From Cristatella mucedo (lineage: Eukaryota > Bryozoa > Phylactolaemata > Cristatellidae): a stretch of 64,000 nucleotides of DNA. Positions within the stretch are counted from its first letter, which is position 1. Each line of letters begins with the position of its first letter. Positions 55,310 to 64,000 of this stretch are shown here, piece by piece. Made by a program: the position numbers and the translations under genes. The notes under the pieces were generated by a model. That model was given only the letters and a program-made list of their open reading frames with translations, ran no database searches and had not been told where the DNA came from. Location of the stretch: contig WPIO01000204.1 of NCBI GenBank assembly GCA_009760855.2, positions 268,501-332,500 of the forward strand. The letters run 5' to 3'.

Positions 55310-58300
55310 CATAGGGGGAAGGTCAGCCAGTAGTGGGAGTTATTAATTAATTGTTATGGTATTACATTTTAGCAAGGAGGAGCACAAGAGCCTTTAACTC
55401 GGTACCCATACCCTTATCTGCATCTCAGCCCACACCCTCAATATACTGGGTACTGGGAGTAATTTGGTGGCGTCTGTGATCTTATGGGTGGGCGTGGGTG
55501 TCTGACAGGGGACCCAGATTTTTTAAGTGCCAGAGCCTTGTGTATAGGTAACCCAGCCGACAACTGAGCTTGCATTGGCCAATCGGGGTTCTGATAATTC
55601 AATAGAGTAAAGACACTCAGCTGGATCACCTTAATGTAGCCACGTAGGAACTTGACCGTTCGAAAAAATTACTAAATGATTGTTGCAGCTGCAGCTCAAC
55701 AGCCGTCCTTGCCTTTAGGCTACTTGCCTGCACATGCATTGGGGCTGTTCGGCCGAAGTAGGAATTTAAATTTCCGTAGATGGTGCTATACTTGCATACT
55801 TGCATCACACTTTTGAAGTAATATAACAGCTACCACAATTTGACCAATAAAATCGTCTTATAGGCTGTGTTATTAGCTGGGCGGCACTGCGACTCCATTT
55901 ACAGTAAATTGATAGCCTTTCATTTGAACCACATATACTAATGACTGTCGCAGTAAGAAAATACCGATATTAGTGGCACTACCATCAGGCGCATATCTCG
56001 CACATTACCTTGAAAGCAGTGCTTTATTATTAATCAATCCTGGGTGACGTCCTGTGCGACTGCTCCCACTGTCATCTTATACGATCTGTCACCAACTAGA
56101 GAATGTCTGCATCGCACATGTCACATTGCTAATGACCTTCACTAACATTACAGCTAAAAGTAAATAATAATGCTGCTTCTGTTACTTCACAAGTGGCAAA
56201 AACTTAATAACCATTAGCTAACTGTTGAATAGTTGTCAAAGATGACCAGCATGCATAGGACTGCCTAAAAACTCAAATAATACCCGTTAACTAGTGAAAT
56301 TATGTAAACAAAATATTAGAGGAACCTCATGAAGCAATGACTTAAAGAAACACATACGTTATCTTGTCAAATAAAATCTCGTAAGCTACCTTGAGATTAA
56401 GAGAAGCTGCAATAACTGCTTCAAATCTGATGTCTCTATACTGTGTTTACAAATGTTTATATCCACGTATTTGTCTTCGTTTGTAACGTCAGAGATCCGT
56501 TGATTGCTTGCAATATGTATATTCACAATAGAATAGGTGTTAAAAACGACCTAGGTAAGATCAAAATTATGGCACTAAATAATTCTTATAAAAGAATAAT
56601 AATTCTCAATAATAATAGTATCAATACATTATAATAAATAATAACGATGAGTCATTTAATAATTGTTTAATTATTAATTCTTTGAAAACTATATACCTTG
56701 TGAATGAGCCACCAATCTTTTCCTTAGGATGATTCTAAAATCCAGTATTGCATTACACTACAATTATATCGTATCTAAGTATCAATAGGATGTGACAGGT
56801 GGCAGAATGTCTGCCATTACTATCGTTATCCGATGCATAAATTCATCGTAACCAACAGAGCATGTCTGAGCACTTTAAACGCATGCAGTTGCACAAGAAC
56901 GAGAAACCGCAATCACACAATTCTCCTTGTTTGATAATGGCTGCAAACATCAAAGCAGCATTCATGCATCATATGTAGCCTTTTTTTAAACCTAACTACT
57001 GCAATTTACTGTCAATTTCTGCTTTGAAAATAAATAAATGAGATTCAATTCAAAATTGTAAAGCACTGAGCTCTACTTTCATCCCGAAAGCTGTGGCATG
57101 CCAACGCTATCCTGATCAAGGAGTGCAATGTTCTGAAATTTGTGAAGGCCCGACACTCTACAAGGTTTCCCTGTGAATGCATCAAGCTTCAGTCATATGG
57201 CTCCAGCCAGTGCAATTAACAGACCCCGTATTTGAAGCTTGCCTTTAATTAGGCCAGCTCTGTTCAAGTGCTTTCTCAGCCATTGTGTGCTTTGACACCA
57301 CGATAGCTTTCGAGCTCTCGAGCATGCATACGAAATATGCCTGCATTTGAACATACGCATACTTTAATATAGGCGTTTGTATATTCAAGTTACATGCTTT
57401 CTCGGCTATGCTTAACCTACCACTCGTGTGCACACCTATGAGTGCTCCCAGGCCAGGCAAACTACACATGCACAAGCGCACATACACACACTGACTCTTG
57501 CATGTGAAATGGCAGCAACACACATATGGATTAATCGAAATAGTGATACATGCTCTTTAGGTGGCATATGCATGTTCAGTGTACGTGAACAACTCTGATG
57601 CATAAGTCAAAGTGTCGCCAAATTTTAGAAAAAGTTCACACTGACTGTATGGCGTCAATGATTATAATATGTATCTTAATATTGGGCAAATATTCATTCT
57701 CGTACAAGTGAGCTATGCAGAGAAACTGAATTTTGATTCCTGTCACTATTTCGTTATGCAAATCCTTTTTTTATGCCAAGACGACCGGCATGTTAAGGCA
57801 AGTATCTACACAGCTGGAAAAACAATTGTCTGCGACGTATATTTAGTTCCCTTTTCAACCAAAATATTCAGAGTTTGAATGCGAAATCTTCTTTAAAATT
57901 ATAGCTACAGTACATGCACAGCTGCTAGTCAAGAGAATGTAGGACTACTTTTAGTGTATTGGAGCAATGAATGTGCTGTCTCAGACTTTGTCATTAAGAT
58001 ACCAGAACTATTCATAATCTTTCAGCCTTACCTCGTGCTGACCGGTTCAACTCAATTACACGTATTCACATCAAATAGAACACCACGTGTAAAGAATCCT
58101 CAAAAGATTTATTTTTTGAGCAGTTTGAATGGCGCCTCATGCATCAGACCAGGCCGTACAATTTTTAATTTGTGGTTGCTCAAGCTGTAAAGTTAATACT
58201 TTCGGTCATTGGCTCCCCAAAAATGGTATCATTGAGAGTCGAGTGCCATCAAATACCAAGAGTTTGATTTTCGTCTAGTCGTGACGATATATCTAACAAA

Positions 58301-58374
58301 ACCAGATAAAAAGCAAGCACATTGCGTTGTCACGTGTAGCCACCAAGACACTGTCAGGCCAATTAGTGATGGTT
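55310..58374. other. 3 kb AT-rich interval without recognised features
   Basis: Open frames are under 95 codons on both strands with no recognisable domain. The stretch 56,560-56,680 is very AT-rich (AATAATAATTCTCAATAATA). I looked for LINE, SINE and array landmarks and found none. A diverged host exon cannot be excluded from sequence alone. Confidence 0.4.
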
Positions 58375-58858
58375 CTGTAAAACGCGAAACCTCAAGACCC
58401 TTGACATCGTTGCTGTCCGTGCGAGAATATCTGCTTCGCCTCTGCTGCTCAGTCCTCCCTCCGATCTGTCATCATTGCTAGATAGCTACAACACGACACT
58501 AGCTGACAGGCTCGACGAGTTTGCACCTCTGACAAAGCGCACTGTGCGCCCCCGCCCAAACGGCCTATGGTTTACCGCAGACATTTAACAAGCCAGGTCT
58601 ACTAAACGAAAGCTTGAAAAAGCATACAAAAGATCCGGACGAACTGTCCATCGACAGGCATGTGAAGACTACTGTAGGTCGTACCAATCGATCCTGGCAA
58701 AGGCCAAGTCTAGCTTCTATAAATAAATTGTTAAATCACAGAAGCACAAGCAAAAAATGCTGATGTCGACAATAAACCATCTCCTCAACCGTTCACAGAT
58801 CAGCTCCTAACCTGATGATCCTTGTGATGATCTAGCCGATCGCTTCTCTTGATTCTTT

Positions 58859-59771
58859 GTGCAGAAGATAGACAAGATCAGGGAATCCATCCCTGCGATG
58901 ACAACCTCCACACTAGAATGCTGTTCCTCGGTTCCTGGCTGCACCTCAATATCTGCATTTAAGCAGGTCACTAGTGATCTAGTCCTAAAGTTCGTATCTC
59001 AATCAAAAAAGAAAACAAGTCCTCTGGACCCTATTCCCACTTCCTGCTCCTACGTTGCATTGATCTGCTGCTGCCATGCATAACTAACTTAATTGATATG
59101 TCATTAGCCTCAGGTCAGGTCCCAGCACCTTTCAAAAAAGCTGTAGTCAGGCCACTTCTCAAGAAAACTACACTTGACCAAGAGAACATGAGCAACTACC
59201 GCCCAGTCTCCCTTCTACCATTGCTATCAAAGACACTGGAACGGGTCGTGGCAGACCAGCTGAACTCATATATTGAAACCTCACACCATGCTAGTAAGTT
59301 CAAGTCTGGCTTTACAGCTTATCACTGCACAGAGTCCGCATTGCTTAGGGTATACAGCGACCTACTTAGGAATGCAGACATGGGTAGAATGTGTCTCTGC
59401 TTGTTTAGCTCGATGTTTCGGCAGCTTTTGACACCATCGATCACAAAGTTCTTCTAGAGCGCCTCTCGTCTCGCCTGGGCAACACTGGCACTGCTCTGCA
59501 GTGGTTCAGGTCCAATCTTAGTGGGAGACTCCAGAGTATTGATGTGAATGGACAAATATCATCAGAAGTACCTCTGAAATATGGAGTACCTCAGAGCTCC
59601 GTGCTAGGTCAGGTTATTTTCACGGTTTATACTCTCCCTCTTGCTGATGTGATTGCCAAGCACAACCTAGGCTTTCACTTCTATGTGGATGACACTCAGT
59701 TGTACCTTTGCTTTGATCCCTCCCAGCCTTCGAGCACCTCAAATTCTCTTAAGTCACTTGATGCATGCATT
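58859..59771 (+). pseudogene. LINE A RT remnant (YVDD) left of LINE B
   Basis: Frames at 58,859-59,083, 59,098-59,457 and 59,544 onward read QKIDKIRESIPAMTTS, then GQVPAPFKKAVVRPLLKKTT, MSNYRPVSLLPLLSKTLERV and FKSGFTAYHCTESALLRVYS. A frameshift destroys motif A (DVSAAFDTIDH survives in another frame near 59,415). Motif B is VPQSSVLG (Gly to Ser) and motif C is YVDD at 59,682-59,693. The base lost in the 26.9 and 37.4 kb copies is present here (GCCAAGCACAAC). Confidence 0.9.
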
Positions 59772-59971
59772 AAAGACTTCCTTCGTGTTTACACACGAAA
59801 GCTTAAAAAAGCCAGGGCTTCTTTTTCATTAGAAAACTGAATTCCTGCTAGTCGGACAATAAACAGATTTATAAAACAGTAAACCAGTTACTGGCCAATG
59901 CTGTCAGGTCTGACTCCCCAGATATTAAGGGCTCATCCGAAAAGTTTTCAGCCTTCTTTACTGAAAAAATT

Positions 59972-60268
59972 GTGCACATTCATGCCTCCATTAAGCCCCC
60001 TCCGACCAAAGCAATCGCCGTTCCTCAACCTGTGACCTTTCTTAAAAGATTCTCTGATTTTTCTGCCTGTGATGTGGCTGCCTTAATAGGGTCTAGCAAA
60101 AAGAGCTCGTCTCCTGAAGACCCTATACCTTCATCTCTGTGGTCTTCACTTGCAGACCAACTTAGCCCTGCCATAACCAAGATTTGTAATGCTTCTTTGG
60201 GAAAAGGGATCGTCCCCAAGTCCTTCAAATCGGCGATCGCTAGACCTATTCTTAAAAAGCCTGGATAA
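59972..60268 (+). pseudogene. LINE B linker/RT start remnant
   Basis: A 98-codon frame: SFLKRFSDF-like FLKRFSDFSACDVAALIG, SSPEDPIPSSLWSSLADQLS and GIVPKSFKSAIARPILKKPG, parallel to SPLDPIPTSC and VPAPFKKAVVRPLLKKT of LINE A. A TAA after KKPG ends the frame and the next piece (YYPVSLLQFLSKILEKI) continues at 60,288 in another register of the same product. Confidence 0.88.
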
Positions 60269-60379
60269 GACAAAGAGGTCCTAGCAAACTATTATCCAGT
60301 TTCCCTTCTTCAATTCTTATCAAAGATTCTTGAAAAAATTGTTGCTAAGCAGATAGTTGAACATATTGAAAATAATGGA

Positions 60380-61081
60380 ATGTCAGAAACATTTCAATCA
60401 GGGTTCAAGAGGCAGCACTCCACCGAAACTACTCTCCTCCGTGTTAACAATGACATTCTACGTGGCAACGACGACGGGAATGTCACTGCCCTAGCTCTGC
60501 TAGATCTATCTGCCTCCTTAGACACCAATGATCATGAAGTTCTGCTTGAACGACTGAGAACAACGATCGGTCTGGCAGACGAAGCACTGGCGTGGTTTAA
60601 ATCATACTTGTCTTATCGTGTTCAATCCGTGTCGTATGGGGGTCAGGTCACAGACATGAGAAGAGTCACCTGTGGAGTCCCTCAAGGGTCTGTATTTGGT
60701 CCCTTGCTGTTCTCCGTTTATACACAACCTCTTGGAAAAGTGATTGAGGCCCATGGAATAGTATATCACTTCTATGCTGACGATACTCAGTTGTATTTGT
60801 CATTTAAACCGTCGGAATCTGCTGCAGCAACTGAGAAACTGAATGTTTGCCTAGCCGATATTCGATCCTGGATGTCGGAAAACTTCCTGAAATTAAATGA
60901 CGATAAAACCGAACTGCTTCTCATAGGACACCCTAATCGTGTGGCTCGATTAAAAGGATTTGCCGTTCTAATAGGTGATGCTATTGTGCGACCTTCACCA
61001 CGTGCTCGTAATCTAGGTGTCGTGTTCGACAGCTGCCTCAATTTCAAAAGCTTCATACAGAAGACTGCCTCTACAGCTTAG
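60380..61081 (+). pseudogene. LINE B reverse transcriptase core
   Basis: A 233-codon open frame holding the palm of the RT. FQSGFKRQHSTETTLLRV lies near the start, motif A is LLDLSASLDTNDH (usual Phe replaced by Leu, Asp retained), motif B is CGVPQGSVFGPLLFSVY and motif C is HFYADDTQLY with both catalytic Asp present. FLKLNDDKTELLLIG and ARNLGVVFDS follow. The frame ends in a shift at 61,081 where the thumb begins. It copies LINE RNA into DNA in active relatives. Here it lacks a start and the upstream endonuclease, so it is a remnant despite the intact catalytic motif. Confidence 0.93.
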
Positions 61082-61094
61082 CCATCCCATCCGA

Positions 61095-61770
61095 TCCCTA
61101 TCAAAGATTATAAGCTGTCTCCCACAGTGGCTTTTAAAAAATTTAACTAGCTCTTTATTTTTGTCTCGGCTTGATTATTGTAATTCCCTTTTGGCTGTGC
61201 TACCAAAGAAAGCTATTATGCCACTACAGCGACTATGAATATGGCTGCAAGGCTGGTCTTCAAGTCCCAGCGGTTTGAGCACGTGTCTCCTTGGCTGAAA
61301 GAGCTAGAATGGTTGCCACTTGAGCAAAGGATACAGAGCAAAGTTCTCACACTGACCCACAAGGCCCGCCACGGCTTGGCTCCTTCATACTTAGCTAAAC
61401 TGCTGCATCAGTTTGAGCCTGTTCGAGTCCTCAGGTCCTGTGTGGACAATAAGTTAGCTGTCCCATTCCTCCGCTTAGACAGTTGGCGACAGAAGCTTTA
61501 GCTCTGCAGGTCCTAGACTGTGGAACTCGCTTCCAAAATTCTTACGCAACGAAATCTACTCTCCAACTGCCGACTATGGCACATATTTTTCAGTGGTCCT
61601 GAACTGCTACTTCTATGCTACTCACTACCTCAACTGCCCTCCTAAGTCTGCTTTGCTTCCCACTTTCTCTTTGTTGCGTGAGACGAAGTCTGTTGGCTAC
61701 CGAATGCATACCGAAAGCCGCTTAGGCTGTGAGTGCGCTATACAAAACTCTACTGCGTAACGCCCACATG
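61095..61770 (+). pseudogene. LINE B C-terminal region remnant
   Basis: Coding pieces in different frames: [20 protein letters not shown] near 61,160, then MNMAARLVFKSQRFEHVSPW (61,235) with LEWLPLEQRIQSKVLTLTHK and HGLAPSYLAKLL, and then GPRLWNSLPKFLRNE-type text near 61,510. The final piece SLLRETKSVGYRMHTESRLG ends at a stop just before the 3' UTR. The order and motifs are those of CR1/L2 pol C-termini. Confidence 0.88.
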
Positions 61771-62044
61771 GTCTTTATGACTTTGTGGAGTGACTGACGG
61801 AGATACGTTACATTACATTACATTGATGACATCCGCACATGGATGGCAGCAAATTCTCTAAAACTATACGATGACAAAACTAACTTACTAGTTATGGGCA
61901 AACCCAGTGTGGAAAGGCTGTCTCTAAAATTGGCAATGCCAGCATATCTCCTGTCGAATCAGGTCGAAATCTAGGTGTCATCTTCCAAAGCGACCTCTCG
62001 TTAGACGACCATATGAGCTCCCCGGTCAAATCTGCCTTTTCTCA

Positions 62045-62452
62045 GTGCTTAATGACATTTCTAAAATTCGGGCTTGTTACGATAAGGATACCATGTCTAA
62101 GTTGTTCCATGCGTTCGTGACATCTCGTCCCGACTTCTGCAACTCACTGCTTACTGGCCTACCAGCACGTGCGATTTGGCGATTGCAGCTGGTGCAAAAC
62201 TCTACAGCTAGGCTTGTCTGTCGTGAGCATCGCAGTTGTCACATGACTCCACTTCTCGCCGACCTGCACTGGCTAACAGTCAAGCAACGGATTGACTTCA
62301 AGGTTTTGTCGCTCACTTTTAGGTACCTATATTCTATGGCTCCAGCCTATCTGTCAGATATACTCCCCCATCAGGCCAAGCATCGTACCACCAGCTTTTC
62401 GGAATCCAACAGTCTAGAAATACCTCCTACAAACCTTAAATCCTTTGGAAGA
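62045..62452 (+). pseudogene. LINE A C-terminal remnant right of LINE B
   Basis: A frame reads [77 protein letters not shown] and FSESNSLEIPPTNLKSFG. It then leaves the element near 62,452. It is the continuation of the LINE A copy to the left of LINE B. Confidence 0.92.
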
Positions 62453-62609
62453 CTCATGTGTATGCACTAACTCCTGACTCAATTACATTTCGTGCCAGAA
62501 AAAGTCAAAAGGCACAAATGCTTTACAAGAATTTTGCTGTAGAATTGCATTAAGAGGACGGTATCAATTTAAGAACACAGAAAGATCTTGTGTTCTTAAG
62601 AACACAGAA
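62453..62609. repeat. Short spacer with an 18 bp perfect palindrome
   Basis: TGTGTTCTTAAGAACACA at 62,589-62,606 is its own reverse complement. Part of it (TTAAGAACACAGAA) is also present as a direct repeat at 62,569. The rest of the spacer shows nothing. Confidence 0.75.
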
Positions 62610-64000
62610 GCTGTGGGTAGTTGCTTGGCCTCCGAAGCTCCTCCCCCCTATACTGCCTCAGCCGCGACAGGGGCGGCAGTCACTTGGGGCGTAGTAGTAG
62701 GGGAGTGACACCCAGAAGTTGGAGCGATGCATATGACCTTAAGGTAGACATGGCAATAATGGCACGCTCCGAACAGGAAGAGTACTCTGTAGACCACAAA
62801 AGAGGAGCGGGGGAAGGCACCTGCTCCCTTACTCTTGATGGCGAGATTTAGATCGCTGAGGAAAACGGTGATAGTGAGAAGCTAATAATGCCTTACATTC
62901 CCTTACCAAGGCAGAAGCCAGAGGAGAGCACAGAGCCACTCTCGGGGCATTGATGACAAGCTCCCCAAGTATGAGAGCCAAAAGACGCCAGATCTCCCGT
63001 CGGCTCAGTCAGAACTCTAGTCGGCCCGGTTGCGTCAAGCACTGGAGCCGGGGCTAGGATGGGATTAGCTGCCACCGGTTGAGCCTGATTCGGAGCTGGC
63101 ATGGGAACAGCTAGCACCGGTGGAGCCCGGACGTCAGGGGCTATGACTAGCGTAGCTTAGAAGGGAGGCACCGAAAGAGGGATAGACACCGCATGAGGAA
63201 GTGTTGGGAAGTCATCCAAGCGAGGAGGTGCAGCCTGGGCTGGTTGATGGCAGGCCGCGGCCATCGCCTTGCCTCCACGGTCTCTCGGGCAGCCTCACAG
63301 TCTCGGGCAAAATGGCCAGCAGCACTGCAGTTGGCACACAGCTAAGGCAGCTTGCAAGCTTTGCTGATGTGCCTGGCGGCATGACAACGCTAACAGGCAT
63401 ACTTGCAGCACTACTCGTAAACATAGTCCAGTGAGCCGAAGTTGGGGCAGCCCGTAGGCTGCCCCACATGTCGCACGAAACGGACCTTACCGTCAATCAC
63501 GAGGACGGGAGGGATCGGCTTGTCCATCGTCATGGCAACGATGCGTCGATCAGAAGGCACCAGGTGGTAGAGACGAGAGGTCTTGATCTCTGTCAATTTG
63601 TCAAAATCTCAGAGTACCCTGGACAGGAAATCATCCGTGATGTCCAAGTTGAGGCAGTCAATAACGACTGACGCCTGTCGGTCTCCAAGGTACGTGGTTC
63701 GAGGGTGATCACCTGCTGTGAGAGCTTGGGCCACTCCTAATGTCTGGTCGGCCGTTTGGTAACGAAGGGTGAAGACAGCTGGCGAGGGTAGAGTGACCTT
63801 CGCCCGCTGGAGGTATGCGTACAGAGCCAGCAGGCCGGCCAAAAACCGTTTCTTCTTGCCAGCTGGAAGAGGCACCTCCAGCTGGTTGGGAAATAGCCGG
63901 GACACCGAGTGGATAGTCACACCCGGGCGACTGCTACTAAATAGCCTTCTGGAGGCGCGCTGCGGGTTGCCATAAAACAAGGCCCCGAGGGCCAGGACAA
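62610..64000 (-). pseudogene. Retroelement gag/ORF1-like protein, broken, continues past window
   Basis: Read from the right edge leftwards, one frame stays recognisable from 64,000 to about 63,240. It is open from the edge to a stop at 63,606, and continues in the same frame through TEIKTSRLYHLVPSDRRIVA and PPVLVIDGKVRFVRHVGQP. Three zinc-knuckle units then follow back to back: a first with two lost ligands (63,408-63,449), a second with an in-frame stop (63,354-63,395), and a third intact as CANCSAAGHFARDC (63,297-63,338). After a frame change the text is Pro/Ala-rich (PAPNQAQPVAANPILAPAPV at about 63,090). The order of fold, CCHC knuckles and low-complexity tail is that of retroelement gag or LINE ORF1 proteins, which bind element RNA. 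Which family is not settled. GC content is clearly higher than the rest of the window. Confidence 0.75.

Larger units (their letters stand above)
59772..61824 (+). mobile_element. LINE B (CR1/L2-like), 5'-truncated, nested in LINE A
   Basis: About 2.05 kb covering linker, reverse transcriptase, C-terminal region and the 3' end with a (TTACA)n-type tail ending in ACATTACATT. It is a different family from LINE A: the proteins align over RT motifs but DNA similarity is low, and the 3' ends differ (TACATTACATT tail against (ATT)n). The tail merges with the target GCATTGATG, so the duplication is ambiguous (about CATT). Three further 3' fragments of this family are at 5.1, 10.7 and 47.4 kb. Confidence 0.93.
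58375..62452 (+). mobile_element. LINE A, interrupted by LINE B
   Basis: The left arm (58,375-59,771) runs from the endonuclease-RT linker (AAACCTCAAGACCCTTGACA) to just past the RT catalytic site. The right arm (61,825-62,452) resumes exactly in register at GATGACATCCGCACATGG and runs into the C-terminal region. The join ATGCATGCATT / GATGACATCC is continuous in other copies. The right arm stops at TCCTTTGGAAGACTC, so the 3' UTR and tail are missing. The element is 5'-truncated and frame-shifted. Confidence 0.94.

Noticed and set aside
63769-63975. A + strand 68-codon frame near the right edge
   Set aside because: It is antisense to the gag-like pseudogene, whose zinc knuckles and continuing frame are on the minus strand.

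Overview
The window reads as repeat-dominated nuclear DNA of an animal, most likely an aquatic invertebrate, but the phylum cannot be settled from the sequence. The evidence is two families of CR1/L2-like non-LTR retrotransposons (called LINE A and LINE B here), tRNA-derived SINEs with A and B boxes, long GA/CT microsatellites, and no bacterial operon, Shine-Dalgarno pattern or long open frame. The longest open frame is 336 codons and is the endonuclease of a dead LINE. I find no intact host gene.

Layout. 1-6.1 kb is a mosaic of old LINE A and LINE B fragments, tRNA-like SINEs and unassigned DNA. About 6.1-47.4 kb is the main feature: a degenerate head-to-tail tandem array (macrosatellite) with a non-coding unit of about 2.5 kb, all copies on the + strand. 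Thirteen copies of one landmark can be placed, at about 6,966, 10,584, 13,510, 15,717, 17,893, 20,457, 23,603, 26,142, 32,718, 35,170, 39,986, 44,910 and 47,270. Raw spacing runs from 2.2 to 6.6 kb. After subtracting recognisable insertions and two local duplications, seven of the twelve intervals fall at about 2.45-2.57 kb and the others are shortened by deletions. By eye the copies differ by roughly 20-30 percent, so the array is old and no longer homogenised. LINE A, LINE B and SINE copies have landed in it, and one unit has grown a ~280 bp GA microsatellite from a short GAGAG motif present at the same place in other units.

47.4-64 kb is again a mosaic. It holds a GC/CpG-richer stretch of unrecognised origin (47.8-49.0 kb), a cluster of LINE A 3' ends in both orientations (49.8-55.3 kb), a (CT)n microsatellite, 3 kb of AT-rich unassigned DNA, a LINE A copy split by a ~2 kb LINE B (58.4-62.5 kb), and a minus-strand retroelement gag/ORF1-like pseudogene with three tandem CCHC zinc knuckles that runs off the right edge.

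The elements give a relative chronology: tandem array first, then LINE A into the array, then SINE and LINE B into LINE A. The only near full-length LINE A (26.9-30.5 kb) is dead. It shares a catalytic-site substitution (YADD to YAYD) and a 1-nt deletion with another copy 8 kb away in opposite orientation, which points to amplification of an already defective lineage. All coordinates, family groupings and divergence estimates come from reading by eye and are approximate at element edges.
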